The position numbers and the translations under genes are program-made. Below the pieces are notes generated by a model. It ran no database searches. It was not told where the DNA came from and saw only the letters and a program-made list of their open reading frames with translations. Shown here piece after piece: positions 23,840 to 32,630 of a DNA stretch of 48,466 bases; positions within the stretch are counted from its first letter, which is position 1; each line of letters starts with the position of its first letter. Source of the stretch: Nonomuraea cavernae (GTDB taxonomy: Bacteria > Actinomycetota > Actinomycetes > Streptosporangiales > Streptosporangiaceae); NCBI RefSeq assembly GCF_014646355.1, contig NZ_BMNH01000008.1, forward strand, positions 630-49,095, read 5' to 3'.

Positions 23840-24967
23840 TCATGCGCTCGCCAGGAGCTCCCCGATCTCGCGCAGACCTGCCAGGTCGTGGACGTCCTCC
23901 GACATCGCGCGCACCTGTGCCACCGGCACGGTGGGATGTGCCGTGACGAAGTGCTCCTGCTCTCGGTGCTCGCGGGCCGCGAGTTGCATCCGACCGGCGT
24001 GCAGCCGCAGCACGGCGGCGGTCAGCTCGTGCTCGCCCCGAGACTCCAGCTCCTCGGCCGCGGCGGCGCTCCGTGCGGCTGAGAGCTTCGTGACGGGTGA
24101 CTCGTGCACCCGGTTGACGACCAGCCCCGCGAGCGGCATGCGCTCTTCGGCGAGCCGTTCGACGAAGTAGGAGGCCTCGCGCATCGCGTCGCGCTCGGGC
24201 GCGGCCACCACCAGGAACGCGGTGCCGGGCGCCTGCAGCAGCTTGTACGTCATCTCCGCGCGCTGCCGGAACCCGCCGAAGACGGCGTCGAGGGCCGACA
24301 CGAACGTCTGCAGGTCCTTCAGCACCTGCGCGCCCAGGAGCTTGGTCATCGCGCCCGCGACCAGCCCGAACCCCGCGTTGAGCAGCCGGAACGCGCTGCG
24401 CCCGCCGGCCTTGGCCGGGGCGGTCAGCAACCGGATGAACCTGCCGTCGAGGAAGCGGCCGAGCCGTTCGGGCGCGTCGAGGAAGTCGAGCGCCGAGCGC
24501 GAGGGGGGCGTGTCGACGATGATCAGATCCCACTCGTCCGACCGGCGGAGCTGGCCGAGCTTCTCCATGGCCATGTACTCCTGGGTGCCGGAGAAGCTCG
24601 ACGACAGCGACTGGTAGAAGGGGTTGGACAGGATCTGCCGGGCGCGCACCGGATCGGCGTGGGCCTCGATGATCTCGTCGAACGTGCGCTTCATGTCGAG
24701 CATCATCGCGAACAACTGCCCGCCGCCCTCGGGCGAGCTGATCAGCCTGGGCGTGTTGTCGAGCTCGCTGAGACCCATCGACTGGGCCAGCCGCCTGGCC
24801 GGGTCGACGGTCAGCACGACCGCGCACCTGCCGCGCTCGGCGGCCCGCAGTCCCAGCGCGGCGGCCGTGGTGGTCTTGCCCACGCCGCCCGCGCCACAGC
24901 AGACGATGATCCGGGTGCCCTTGTCGTCGAGGATCGCGTCGATGTCGAGAACGGGGGGCTTCTTCAC
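23840..24967 (-). CDS. ArsA/Get3-like ATPase, second subunit (Rv3680-type)
   Basis: A 375-aa soluble ATPase. The deviant P-loop CGAGGVGKTTTAAALGL lies at about residues 20-36, with switch motifs LTVDPARRLAQSMG and VDTPPSRSALDFLD. It is translated with the upstream gene by a four-base overlap (ATGA). In M. tuberculosis the pair Rv3679-Rv3680 forms a heteromeric complex related to eukaryotic Get3 that protects against oxidative and glycerol-linked stress. Despite the common annotation as anion transporter, no arsenic genes are nearby, and the same context in this window supports the Get3-like role. Confidence 0.92.
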   Translation of the reverse strand: MKKPPVLDIDAILDDKGTRIIVCCGAGGVGKTTTAAALGLRAAERGRCAVVLTVDPARRLAQSMGLSELDNTPRLISSPEGGGQLFAMMLDMKRTFDEIIEAHADPVRARQILSNPFYQSLSSSFSGTQEYMAMEKLGQLRRSDEWDLIIVDTPPSRSALDFLDAPERLGRFLDGRFIRLLTAPAKAGGRSAFRLLNAGFGLVAGAMTKLLGAQVLKDLQTFVSALDAVFGGFRQRAEMTYKLLQAPGTAFLVVAAPERDAMREASYFVERLAEERMPLAGLVVNRVHESPVTKLSAARSAAAAEELESRGEHELTAAVLRLHAGRMQLAAREHREQEHFVTAHPTVPVAQVRAMSEDVHDLAGLREIGELLASA

Positions 24968-25965
24968 GCGGCTCCCTGGGTGCGGATGGTCTCGGCCAGC
25001 TCGTAGAGCCCGGCCAGATCGACGCCGTCGGCCAGCAGCGGCAGCTCGTACCGCGGCAACGGTGCCTCGGCCAGGGACTCACGCTCGGAGTCTTCCAGCT
25101 CGGCGCGGCGGGCGTGCTCAGCGATCTCCTCGGCCAGCGCCTCGGCCATCGCGGAGGCGTCGGAGCCGTCGGCCAGACCGGCGGTCTTGAGCCCCAGCGC
25201 GAGCTCGGCCGGGTCGAAGCGGCCCTTGACCGCCAGGTCGAGGACGGACCGCGGGAGCTGCGACTCGCGGACCATGTTGATGAAGATCCCGCCGGCCGGC
25301 AGGCCCGCCTCGGCCAGCTCGGCGATGCCGTCGAGCGTCTCCTGCACCGGCATCTCCTCGAGCACCGTGACGAAGTGCACGGCCGTCTCGGGAGACTTGA
25401 CGACCCCGTTGACCAGCTCGGAGTGGTTCTTGATCGGCCCCACCTTGGCCAGGCCCGCCACCTCCTGGGTGACGTTGAGGAAACGCGCGATGCGACCGGT
25501 CGGCGGGGCGTCGAGCACGACCGCGTCGTAGACCCGTTTGCCCCGCTTGTCGCGCCTGCGCACGGCCTCGGTCGTCTTGCCCGTGACGAGCACGTCGCGA
25601 AAGCCGGGGGCGACGGTGGTGGCGAAGTCGACGATGCCCATCTTGGTCAGCGCCCGGCCCGCGCGGCGCATCCCGTAGAACATCTCCATGTATTCGAGCA
25701 TGGCCTCTTCGGGATCGACGGACAGCGCGTAGACGTCACCGCCGTCCGGCGCCACCGCGATGCGGCGCTCCTCGTAGGGCAGGGGCGGCAGGTCGAAGAT
25801 CTGCGCGATGCCCTGCCGGCCCTCGACCTCGACGAGCAGCACCTTACGCCCGCCCGACGCCAGCGCGAGAGCGAGAGCGGCGGCGACCGTCGTCTTGCCG
25901 GTGCCGCCCTTGCCGGTGACGACGTGCAGGCGCACGCCGTCCCAATCGGTGTCCAGAGACTCCAC
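24964..25965 (-). CDS. ArsA/Get3-like ATPase, first subunit (Rv3679-type)
   Basis: A 333-aa partner of the preceding entry and first gene of the two-gene operon. The P-loop VTGKGGTGKTTVAAALALA is at about residues 16-34, with both signature lysines of the deviant Walker A. The switch region DAPPTGRIARFLNVT is also present. The ATPase carries no membrane segments. Transcription starts from the 76-base gap shared with the divergent DUF4177 gene. Two paralogous subunits with unequal P-loops (the partner lacks the first signature lysine) suggest a hetero-oligomer with one specialised ATP site; that last point is inference. Confidence 0.92.
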   Translation of the reverse strand: MESLDTDWDGVRLHVVTGKGGTGKTTVAAALALALASGGRKVLLVEVEGRQGIAQIFDLPPLPYEERRIAVAPDGGDVYALSVDPEEAMLEYMEMFYGMRRAGRALTKMGIVDFATTVAPGFRDVLVTGKTTEAVRRRDKRGKRVYDAVVLDAPPTGRIARFLNVTQEVAGLAKVGPIKNHSELVNGVVKSPETAVHFVTVLEEMPVQETLDGIAELAEAGLPAGGIFINMVRESQLPRSVLDLAVKGRFDPAELALGLKTAGLADGSDASAMAEALAEEIAEHARRAELEDSERESLAEAPLPRYELPLLADGVDLAGLYELAETIRTQGAA

Positions 25966-26041
25966 GATTCGAGGCTACCGAACGGTCACTCGACGTAAGT
26001 CGACGGGCAGCCTTGACATAGCTCACACTACGCTGATCCCC

Positions 26042-26197
26042 ATGAAGAAATGGGAGTACCTCACGGCACCCGTGCTCATCCACAACACAAAAATGATCTT
26101 GGATAATTTCGGCGCCGACGGCTGGGAGCTGGTCCAGATCCTGCAGGGCGCCACGCCCGAGCAGCTGGTCGCCTACTTCAAGAGGGAGAAGCAGTGA
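26042..26197 (+). CDS. DUF4177-family small protein
   Basis: A 51-aa protein starting MKKWEYLTAPV and containing the family core DNFGADGWELVQI. DUF4177 proteins are small alpha/beta proteins of unknown function. The ATG lies 76 bases from the divergent ATPase operon. Its stop overlaps the GTG start of the RidA gene (GTGA), so the two are expressed together. Reading further upstream in this frame runs into the opposite gene and is not real. A small protein is also annotated at this position in mycobacteria. Confidence 0.88.
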   Translation: MKKWEYLTAPVLIHNTKMILDNFGADGWELVQILQGATPEQLVAYFKREKQ

Positions 26198-26655
26198 CTC
26201 CGGAGGAGAAGCTGGCCGAGCTGGGCCTGACCCTGCCGGCGGTGGTCGCGCCGCTCGCCGCGTACGTGCCCGTCGTCCGCACCGGTGACCTCGTCTACAC
26301 CTCGGGGCAGCTCCCGATGGTCGACGGCAAGCTGCCCCTGACCGGCAAGCTGGGCGCCGAGGTGAGCGCCGACGAGGGCAAGGAGATGGCCCGTCTCTGC
26401 GCGCTCAACGCCCTGGCCGCGCTCAAGTCGGAGGTCGGCGACCTCGCCGCCGTCAAGCGCGTCGTCAAGGCCGTCGTCTTCGTGGCCAGCGCGCCGGGCT
26501 TCACCCAGCAGCCGCAGGTGGCCAACGGGGCCAGCGAGTTCCTGGTCGAGGTGCTCGGCTCAGTGGTGGGCTCGCACGCCCGCAGCGCCGTCGGCGTGGC
26601 GGTCCTCCCGCTCGACGCTCCGGTGGAAGTGGAGCTAGTCGCCGAAGTGGGCTGA
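26194..26655 (+). CDS. RidA/YjgF-family imine deaminase
   Basis: A 153-aa protein of the RidA superfamily, which hydrolyses reactive enamine/imine intermediates to ketoacids and forms trimers. Visible family features: AAYVPVVRTGDLVYTSGQLP near residue 25 and the C-terminal V-G-V-A-x-L-P-L-D-A-P-V-E-V-E motif. In place of the catalytic arginine motif R-x-x-x-x (R105 region of E. coli RidA) the equivalent stretch is HARSAVGVAVLPL, which keeps an Arg. GTG start overlapping the DUF4177 stop. It corresponds to Rv3678c in the conserved block. Confidence 0.9.
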   Translation: MTPEEKLAELGLTLPAVVAPLAAYVPVVRTGDLVYTSGQLPMVDGKLPLTGKLGAEVSADEGKEMARLCALNALAALKSEVGDLAAVKRVVKAVVFVASAPGFTQQPQVANGASEFLVEVLGSVVGSHARSAVGVAVLPLDAPVEVELVAEVG

Positions 26656-26704
26656 GTGCCGGATATGTCACCATGACCGAGTGATGTTCTAGAAGGAGGT
26701 CATT

Positions 26705-27523
26705 GTGACTGGTCTGTCGCTCCCAGACGAGCTCGCCGCACGGGCCCGGGACATAATCGCCGGACGCGTCCAACCGGTCCCCGCTCGGGACTCCGCCACC
26801 GTGGCGGTCCTGCGCGAGGGGCCGCCTGGCGGCGGCGCCCAGGTCTACCTGCTCAGGCGCAAGTCCACGATGGCCTTCGCGGCGGGCGCGTACGTCTTCC
26901 CGGGCGGCTCGGTGGACCCGCGCGACAGCGACAACGCCGTCGCCTGGGCCGGGCCGTCGCCGGCGGAGTGGGGCCGGACCCTGGCCGCCGACGAGCGGGT
27001 GGCGCGCGGGCTGGTCTGCGCGGCCGTGCGCGAGACCTTCGAGGAGTCCGGCGTGCTGCTGGCCGGTCCCGGCCCCGACTCCGTCGTCGCGGACACCACC
27101 GGAGACGACTGGGAGGCCGACCGGCTGGCGCTCATCGATCGCAGCCTGGCCTTCGCCGACTTCCTCGCCAAGCGCGGCCTCGTGCTCCGCTCCGACCTGC
27201 TCAAGGCCTGGGCCCACTGGATCACCCCGGAGGTCGAGCGGAAGAGGTTCGACACCCGGTTCTTCGTCGCCGTGCTCCCCGAGGGGCAACGCACCCGTGA
27301 CGTGGGCGGCGAGGCCGATCAGGTCGTCTGGCAGCGGCCGGCGGAGGCGATCGAGCTGGCGCGCCAGGGCTCCATCTTCCTGATGCCGCCGACGCACCAG
27401 ACCCTGACCGAGCTGACGGCGTACGACAGCGTGGGGGCGGTGCTGGCCGCGGAGCGCGAGATCGTCACGATCCTGCCGCAGGTGCTGGAGATCGACGGCG
27501 AGTGGCGGCTGGTGACCTCATGA
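26705..27523 (+). CDS. NUDIX hydrolase
   Basis: A 272-aa NUDIX protein with a GTG start behind a near-perfect AGAAGGAGGTC site. The NUDIX region is split: YVFPGGSVD at about residue 63 and, after an insertion of about 25 residues, AAVRETFEESGVLL at about 104, matching the R-E-x-x-E-E-x-G core that binds magnesium. The substrate is unknown; the long C-terminal extension (WITPEVERKRFDTRFFVA) is typical of the RNA-helicase-neighbour/ACOT-like actinobacterial NUDIX group. Its stop overlaps the start of the metallo-beta-lactamase-fold gene (ATGA), which indicates one operon. Confidence 0.9.
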   Translation: MTGLSLPDELAARARDIIAGRVQPVPARDSATVAVLREGPPGGGAQVYLLRRKSTMAFAAGAYVFPGGSVDPRDSDNAVAWAGPSPAEWGRTLAADERVARGLVCAAVRETFEESGVLLAGPGPDSVVADTTGDDWEADRLALIDRSLAFADFLAKRGLVLRSDLLKAWAHWITPEVERKRFDTRFFVAVLPEGQRTRDVGGEADQVVWQRPAEAIELARQGSIFLMPPTHQTLTELTAYDSVGAVLAAEREIVTILPQVLEIDGEWRLVTS

Positions 27524-28311
27524 GCGGTCTGCACATCCCTCTGGGCGGCCCCGACGGATCCCGTACGACCCATGCCGAGAACCTGCTGGCGCCCAACCCG
27601 TCGCCCATGACGCTCGACGGCACCAACACGTGGATCATCGGCGACCGGGAGACCGTCGTCATCGACCCGGGCCCCGACGACGAGCGCCACCTGCGCAGGG
27701 TCGCCGACCACCTGGGTGAGCGCCGGGTCACCGGGATCCTGCTCACCCACGGCCACCACGACCACAGCGGCGGCGCCAGGCGGTTCGCCGAACTGGTCGG
27801 GGCGCCGGTGCGGGCGCTCGATCCGAGGCACCGGCTGGGCGAGGAGGGGCTGGGCGAGGGCGACGTCGTGACCGCGGGCGGCGTCGAGATCCACGTGTAC
27901 GGCACGCCGGGCCACTCGTTCGACTCGCTCTGCTTCTGGCTGCCCGCGGACCGGGCCATGCTCACCGGCGACACCGTGCTCGGCAGGGGCACCACCGTGA
28001 TCGCGTCCGACGGCGGCGACCTGGGCGACTACCTGCGCACTCTCGACCGGCTGAGGGCCGTCGCGGAGAGCCTGGAGGCGGAGGCCCTGCTGCCCGGGCA
28101 CGGCCCGGTGCTGCCGGACCCGATCGGCGCGCTGGACGGCTACATCGCCCACCGCCGCGAACGGCTCGACCAGATCAGGGCCGCCCAGCGGCAGGGCGCG
28201 CGGACGCCCCGAGAGGTCGTCGAGATCGTCTACGCCGACGTCGACAGGTCGCTCTGGCCCTTCGCCGAGATGTCGGTGCGGGCCCAGCTCGACTATCTCG
28301 AACGGTTGTAG
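27520..28311 (+). CDS. Metallo-beta-lactamase-fold hydrolase (LACTB2-like)
   Basis: A 263-aa hydrolase. The zinc site is intact: LLTHGHHDHSGGA (H-x-H-x-D-H) near residue 80, GTPGHSFDSL for the third histidine, LTGDTVL for the bridging aspartate and LLPGHGP for the last histidine. A C-terminal winged-helix-like region (RREVVEIVYADVD type) is as in LACTB2, an endoribonuclease in animals. The start is the ATG overlapping the NUDIX stop. Its last 19 bases overlap the 3' end of the convergent crp gene. It matches Rv3677c by position. Confidence 0.92.
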   Translation: MSGLHIPLGGPDGSRTTHAENLLAPNPSPMTLDGTNTWIIGDRETVVIDPGPDDERHLRRVADHLGERRVTGILLTHGHHDHSGGARRFAELVGAPVRALDPRHRLGEEGLGEGDVVTAGGVEIHVYGTPGHSFDSLCFWLPADRAMLTGDTVLGRGTTVIASDGGDLGDYLRTLDRLRAVAESLEAEALLPGHGPVLPDPIGALDGYIAHRRERLDQIRAAQRQGARTPREVVEIVYADVDRSLWPFAEMSVRAQLDYLERL

Positions 28312-28973
28312 AGCCGGTCCATGTCGAGGATGACCACGGCCTTGGCCTCGATGCGCAGCCAGCCACGTTGCGCGAAGTCGGCCAGGGCCTTGTTGACCGT
28401 CTCGCGCGAGGCGCCCACCAGCTGGGCCAGCTCCTCCTGAGTGAGGTCGTGATGGACCCGGGTGCCCTCGTCGGTCTTGCTGCCGAACCGCTCGGCCAGG
28501 TCGAGCAGCTGCTTGGCCACCCGGCCGGGCACGTCCGTGAAGACCAGGTCGGCCAGCACGTCGTTGGTGCGGCGCAGCCGCTGGGCGAGCGCCCGCAGCA
28601 GGTGGAGCGCCACCTCGGGGCGGCCGGTGAGCCAGGGTCGCAGGTCGTCGTGGCCGAGCCCGGCCAGCCGCACGTCGGTCAGCGCCGTCGCGGTGGCGGT
28701 GCGGGGCCTGGGGTCGAACAACGACAGCTCGCCGAACATCTCGCTCGGACCGAGGACGCTGAGGAGGTTTTCGCGACCGTCCGGAGACTGGCGGGACAGT
28801 TTGATCTTGCCTTCGAGCACGACGTAGAGCCGGTCTCCGGTCTCGTTCTCGTGGAAGAGCGTCTGTCCCTTCGACAGCTGGACTTCGGTGATGCTCGTCC
28901 GCAGCGCCGCGGCGCTCTCGCGGTCGAGCGCGGCGAACAGGGGGGCCTTGCCCAGCACATCTTCGGTGTTCAC
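28293..28973 (-). CDS. crp: Crp/Fnr-family cAMP-responsive regulator
   Basis: A 226-aa regulator. GTG start after GAGGAGGCAGA; an upstream in-frame ATG would add an unconserved tail. Residues about 10-125 form a cyclic-nucleotide-binding domain with the phosphate-binding cassette MFGELSLFDPRPRTATATAL. A C-terminal winged helix follows with the recognition region LAQLVGASRETVNKAL. In actinobacteria this protein (Rv3676, SCO3571) controls development, resuscitation and metabolism. It is divergent from nth with 56 bases between starts and overlaps the upstream hydrolase gene tail to tail. Confidence 0.95.
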   Translation of the reverse strand: MNTEDVLGKAPLFAALDRESAAALRTSITEVQLSKGQTLFHENETGDRLYVVLEGKIKLSRQSPDGRENLLSVLGPSEMFGELSLFDPRPRTATATALTDVRLAGLGHDDLRPWLTGRPEVALHLLRALAQRLRRTNDVLADLVFTDVPGRVAKQLLDLAERFGSKTDEGTRVHHDLTQEELAQLVGASRETVNKALADFAQRGWLRIEAKAVVILDMDRLYNRSR

Positions 28974-29029
28974 TCTGCCTCCTCTGCTGCCATTGTGGCT
29001 CACCCCACCCCAGGCGGCCCACATAGGCT

Positions 29030-29737
29030 ATGGGAATGCCCACTGAGTCAAGACTCGCCCTTGTGCGGCGTGCTCGCCGGATGAACCGCATTTTGGCGGA
29101 AACCTATCCCGATGCTCATTGCGAGCTTGACTTCGGCAGCCCCCTTGAGCTGCTGGTCGCCACCATCCTCTCGGCGCAGTGTACGGACAAACGGGTCAAT
29201 ATGGTGACTCCTACCCTCTTCGCCAAGTACCCCACCGTGTCCGACTATGCGGCGGCAGACCGAGCCGAGATGGAAGAGATCATCCGGTCCACCGGCTTCT
29301 TTCGCGCCAAGACCAACAGCATCATCGGCATGGCGCAGGCCGTCTGCGACCGCTACGGCGGTGTGGTGCCCGCCAAGCTGAAAGACCTGGTCACCCTCCC
29401 CGGCGTGGGCCGCAAGACCGCCAACGTGGTGCTCGGCAACGCGTTCGACGTCCCCGGCCTCACCGTCGACACCCACTTCCAGCGGCTGGTCCGCCGCTTC
29501 GGCTGGACCGACGAGACCGACCCGGTCAAGATCGAGCACCTCGTGGGAGAGCTGATCCCCAAACGCGAATGGACGGTCTTCTCCCACCGGGTGATCTGGC
29601 ACGGCCGCCGCATCTGCCACGCCCGCCGGCCCGCCTGCGGCGTCTGTCCCCTGGCCACCCTCTGCCCCTCCTACGGCACCGGCCCGACGAGCGCCGACGA
29701 GGCCCGCAAGCTCGTAAGATCGGGTCCTTTCTCCTGA
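29030..29737 (+). CDS. nth: Endonuclease III
   Basis: A 235-aa DNA glycosylase/AP lyase for oxidised pyrimidines. The helix-hairpin-helix [14 protein letters not shown] contains catalytic Lys129; the essential Asp147 lies in [10 protein letters not shown]-terminal C-x6-C-x2-C-x5-C set ([17 protein letters not shown]) binds the [4Fe-4S] cluster. ATG at 29030 or, two codons later, at 29036 may be the start. It matches Rv3674c/SCO3569 by position. The thioredoxin-like gene that follows nth in M. tuberculosis is missing here; the CoA pyrophosphatase comes next after 37 bases. Confidence 0.95.
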   Translation: MGMPTESRLALVRRARRMNRILAETYPDAHCELDFGSPLELLVATILSAQCTDKRVNMVTPTLFAKYPTVSDYAAADRAEMEEIIRSTGFFRAKTNSIIGMAQAVCDRYGGVVPAKLKDLVTLPGVGRKTANVVLGNAFDVPGLTVDTHFQRLVRRFGWTDETDPVKIEHLVGELIPKREWTVFSHRVIWHGRRICHARRPACGVCPLATLCPSYGTGPTSADEARKLVRSGPFS

Positions 29738-29774
29738 CGGGAAGTCCCGGAAGGCCTGGCGTGTTGGAGATGGC

Positions 29775-30422
29775 GTGACGGTGGTCCCTGACTGGCTCGA
29801 CAGACTGGCGGCGCGAGCCGTACATTTCCCCGTTCCCCGGAGCCTGCGCCCGCCCGCCGAGGGCGGCAGACGGGCGGCGGTGCTCATGCTCTTCGGCGAA
29901 GGGCCGCTCGGCCCCGACGTGCTGCTCATCCAGCGCAGCACGCTCGGCCGCAGGCACGCCGGTCAGCCGGCCTTCCCCGGCGGCGGCATCGACCCCGACG
30001 ACGGCGGCCCCGTCGAGGCGGCCCTGCGCGAGGCCGAGGAGGAGACCGGGCTCGACCCGCGCGGCGTGCGCGTCCTCTGCACGATGCCCGAGCTCTACGT
30101 CAGCCGCAGCGACAACCGGGTCACCCCGGTCGTCGGCTGGTGGCACCTGCCGTCCGCCGTGCACGCGGCGTCGCCCGACGAGGTCGACTCCGTCGAGCGG
30201 GTGCCGATCGCCGAGCTGGTCGATCCGGGCAACCGGTTCACCCTGCGCCACCAGGCCGGGTTCATGGGGCCGGCCTTCCGGGTTCGCGGCATGCTCGTGT
30301 GGGGGTTCACCGCGATGGTGCTCGACCGGGTCATGCGCGAGGGCGGGCTGGAGCGGCCCTGGGACCCGGCGCGGGTGGAGCCGTTGCCGCCGGACGTGCT
30401 AAAACTCGCCACCCGTGGTTAG
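29775..30422 (+). CDS. CoA pyrophosphatase-type NUDIX hydrolase
   Basis: A 215-aa NUDIX enzyme of the NudL/UPF0035 type, which cleaves coenzyme A and its derivatives. The family signature LLIQRSTLGRRHAGQPAFPG precedes the NUDIX box GGGIDP...EAALREAEEETGLDP, complete with the R-E-x-x-E-E-x-G core. GTG start after TTGGAGATGG. It corresponds to Rv3672c. Its last 24 bases overlap the end of the convergent HEAT-repeat gene. Confidence 0.9.
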   Translation: MTVVPDWLDRLAARAVHFPVPRSLRPPAEGGRRAAVLMLFGEGPLGPDVLLIQRSTLGRRHAGQPAFPGGGIDPDDGGPVEAALREAEEETGLDPRGVRVLCTMPELYVSRSDNRVTPVVGWWHLPSAVHAASPDEVDSVERVPIAELVDPGNRFTLRHQAGFMGPAFRVRGMLVWGFTAMVLDRVMREGGLERPWDPARVEPLPPDVLKLATRG

Positions 30423-30935
30423 CGCCACACCGAGCGAGGCCCAGCCGGCCACGTCGGCGTCGCCGTCGGCCGCCAACCGGCGCAGGGCGTCCAGGCCGGC
30501 CCGGTCGGGCGGGTTGCCCAGCACGTGCTGGAGCGCGTAGGCGGCGCCGTACCTCACCCGGGCGTCCTCATGGGCGGCCAGGTCGATCACGGAGGGCAGC
30601 GACCGAGGGTCGGCCAGATGGCCGAACGCGATGAGCACCGCGTAGAGCACCATGGCGTCCTCCTCGCTGGCCGCCAGATAGCGCAGCACGGGCAGCGCGC
30701 GGTCCACGAACCTGCCGAGCATGCCCATGATGTCGATCCCGAGCATGCGCTCGCCGACGTCGTCCGACGCGCACAGCCGTCGGGCCTCGATGAACGACTC
30801 CATGTCGCCGCGCCGCCGCAGCTCGGAGATCACCTCCCAGCGCAGCGGACCGTCGGGATCAGGATCGCCCAGAGCCACCTCGACGAGGCAGCGCACTGTT
30901 CCCTCGGTAGGCGACATAGGGCTCAAGGTAGTCAT
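30399..30935 (-). CDS. HEAT-repeat protein
   Basis: About 178 aa. Several helical HEAT-like repeats are visible from residue 20 on (RWEVISELRRRGD; PVLRYLAASEEDAMVLYAVL; SVIDLAAHEDARVRYGAAYAL; ALRRLAADGDADVAGWASLG). Such scaffolds bind proteins; no enzyme motif is seen. The start is uncertain among ATG 30935, ATG 30917 and GTG 30968; none has a strong ribosome site. It is divergent from marP and overlaps the CoA pyrophosphatase gene tail to tail. I do not recall an equivalent in the mycobacterial block. Confidence 0.75.
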   Translation of the reverse strand: MTTLSPMSPTEGTVRCLVEVALGDPDPDGPLRWEVISELRRRGDMESFIEARRLCASDDVGERMLGIDIMGMLGRFVDRALPVLRYLAASEEDAMVLYAVLIAFGHLADPRSLPSVIDLAAHEDARVRYGAAYALQHVLGNPPDRAGLDALRRLAADGDADVAGWASLGVALTTGGEF

Positions 30936-30999
30936 CGGTGAAACGCCGTCATGGACGAAGACGTGCACGCTTGACCGTATCGCTGGTTACCTTTGAACC

Positions 31000-32190
31000 G
31001 TGCGCGGTGATCTGCTTGACCTCATATTGATCGGCCTCGTGATCGCCTTCGGCGTCTCGGGTTACCGGCAGGGCTTCATCATCGGCGTCATGAGCTTCGT
31101 GGGTTTCGTGGGCGGGGCGGTGCTCGGCGTCTTCATCGCGCCGCCGATCTCCAAGGCCGTCGTCGACGGTGACACCCCCCAGGCCCTGCTCGCCATCGTG
31201 ATCGTCTTCCTGGCCGCCACGATCGGCCAGTTCGCCTCCTCGACCATCGGCGCCGTCGTACGCAGCCATGTGACGTGGGAGCCCGCCAAGGTCGCCGACG
31301 CGGTCGGCGGCACGTTCGCCAGCGCGCTGTCGGTGCTCGTGATCGCCTGGCTGATCGGGTCGCTGATCGTCTCGACCTCGTTCGCACCGCTCGTCGAGCA
31401 GGTGAAGAACTCCATGCTGCTGACCACGGTCGACGACGCCATCCCGCAGGCCGCGCGCAACTGGCAGCAGCCGTTCAAGAAGTTCATCGACCGCTCGGAG
31501 TTCCCCCCGGTCTTCGACGCCATCGGCGCCGACCGGCTGGTCGACGTGCCGCCCGCGCCGCGCAGCGTGCTGCAGGGCGCCAAGCTCGGGCGCGCCCAGC
31601 GGGCCATCGTCAAGGTGCAGGGCAACGCCGAGAGCTGCAACAAGCACATCGAGGGCACCGGCTTCGTCTACGCCAAGGACCGCATCATGACCAACGCGCA
31701 CGTGGTCGCCGGCGTCACGCGCGACCTGCAGGTCATCGACTCCACCAACAAACGCCACAACGCCACGGTGGTGCGCTACAACCCGCAGCGTGACATCGCC
31801 GTCCTGTACGTTCCCGGGCTCGGCCTGCCGCAGCTGACCTTCAAGAACGACGGCGGCAAGGGCGACAACGCGATCATCGCCGGGTTCCCCAAGGGCCACG
31901 GCTTCACCGCCGAGCCGGCCCGCATCCGCAGCCGGCTCGAAGCCCAGGGCCCCGACATCTACCGCAGCACCAACGTCGAGCGCCAGGTCTACTCGATCCG
32001 CGGCAAGGTGCTGCCCGGCAACTCCGGCGGCCCGCTGCTCACGGTCGACGGCCAGGTCTACGGCGTGATCTTCGCCGCCGCGGTCAGCCAGGAGGAGACC
32101 GGCTACGTGCTCACCGCCGCCGAGGTCAAGCCCGACGCCGACCAGGGCCGCGACGACACCACCCCGGCGGGCACGCAGGACTGCGACTAG
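31000..32190 (+). CDS. marP: MarP-like membrane serine protease
   Basis: A 396-aa membrane protease. Residues 1-150 contain four hydrophobic helices of the CvpA type (LILIGLVIAFGVSGYRQGFI start). A linker leads to an extracellular chymotrypsin-like domain whose catalytic triad can be read as His234 (MTNAHVVAGV), Asp265 (QRDIAVLYV) and Ser342 (LPGNSGGPLL), nearly the same numbering as M. tuberculosis MarP (Rv3671c), which is needed for acid resistance. Two cysteines (ESC and the C-terminal DCD) may form a disulfide. GTG start. It overlaps the DUF309 gene tail to tail by four bases. Confidence 0.95.
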   Translation: MRGDLLDLILIGLVIAFGVSGYRQGFIIGVMSFVGFVGGAVLGVFIAPPISKAVVDGDTPQALLAIVIVFLAATIGQFASSTIGAVVRSHVTWEPAKVADAVGGTFASALSVLVIAWLIGSLIVSTSFAPLVEQVKNSMLLTTVDDAIPQAARNWQQPFKKFIDRSEFPPVFDAIGADRLVDVPPAPRSVLQGAKLGRAQRAIVKVQGNAESCNKHIEGTGFVYAKDRIMTNAHVVAGVTRDLQVIDSTNKRHNATVVRYNPQRDIAVLYVPGLGLPQLTFKNDGGKGDNAIIAGFPKGHGFTAEPARIRSRLEAQGPDIYRSTNVERQVYSIRGKVLPGNSGGPLLTVDGQVYGVIFAAAVSQEETGYVLTAAEVKPDADQGRDDTTPAGTQDCD

Positions 32191-32630
32191 CCGGGCAGCG
32201 CGGCCAGGATCAGCGCGATGGCCTGGTCGGGGTCGCTGTCGTCGCTCAGGCCGGAGGCCGCCCGGCCCACCTCGTCGTACGGCAGGCCGTACCCCTGCAC
32301 GCGGGCCGCGCCGCGACCGAAGAGGGTGAGGGCCCCGCGCCCGTTGCCGCGCTGCAGGTGGGTGAGGCCGACGCAGATCTGCGCGAGCCCCTGCCACAGC
32401 TCGCGTTCGTCGTCGGGCGCGCACTTCCAGCGGCCCTCGAACACCTCGTGCGCGTTGAACGGCAGGCCCGAGGCGAGGAAGCGGCGGCCGTCGGCCAGCG
32501 CCTGCTCGGTGGTGGGGGCGTAGTCGTCGGGCACCCGCTCCACCCCTGGCGCGCCGTGAGGCAGCGGCCTGCCGAAGGCGTCGCGGGGCCGGGCGCTGCG
32601 CGGCCTGCCGTCGGGGTCGCGGTCTCTCAT
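32187..32630 (-). CDS. DUF309-family protein
   Basis: A 147-aa helical protein with the DUF309 signature FNAHEVFEGRWKCAPDDE followed by LWQGLAQICVGLTHLQRGN. The first 40 residues are polar, disordered and Pro/Arg-rich. Function is unknown; the conserved H-E-x-x-E pattern suggests a metal site but no reaction is established to my knowledge. Its ATG overlaps the stop of the epoxide hydrolase gene (ATGA), placing it in the same minus-strand operon with the hydrolase and holin-X genes. Confidence 0.88.
   Translation of the reverse strand: MRDRDPDGRPRSARPRDAFGRPLPHGAPGVERVPDDYAPTTEQALADGRRFLASGLPFNAHEVFEGRWKCAPDDERELWQGLAQICVGLTHLQRGNGRGALTLFGRGAARVQGYGLPYDEVGRAASGLSDDSDPDQAIALILAALPG

Noticed and set aside
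23840..25965. An arsenic-resistance operon
   Set aside because: The ArsA-like pair sits in the conserved wblA/crp block; no arsB, arsC, arsD or ArsR gene is present.
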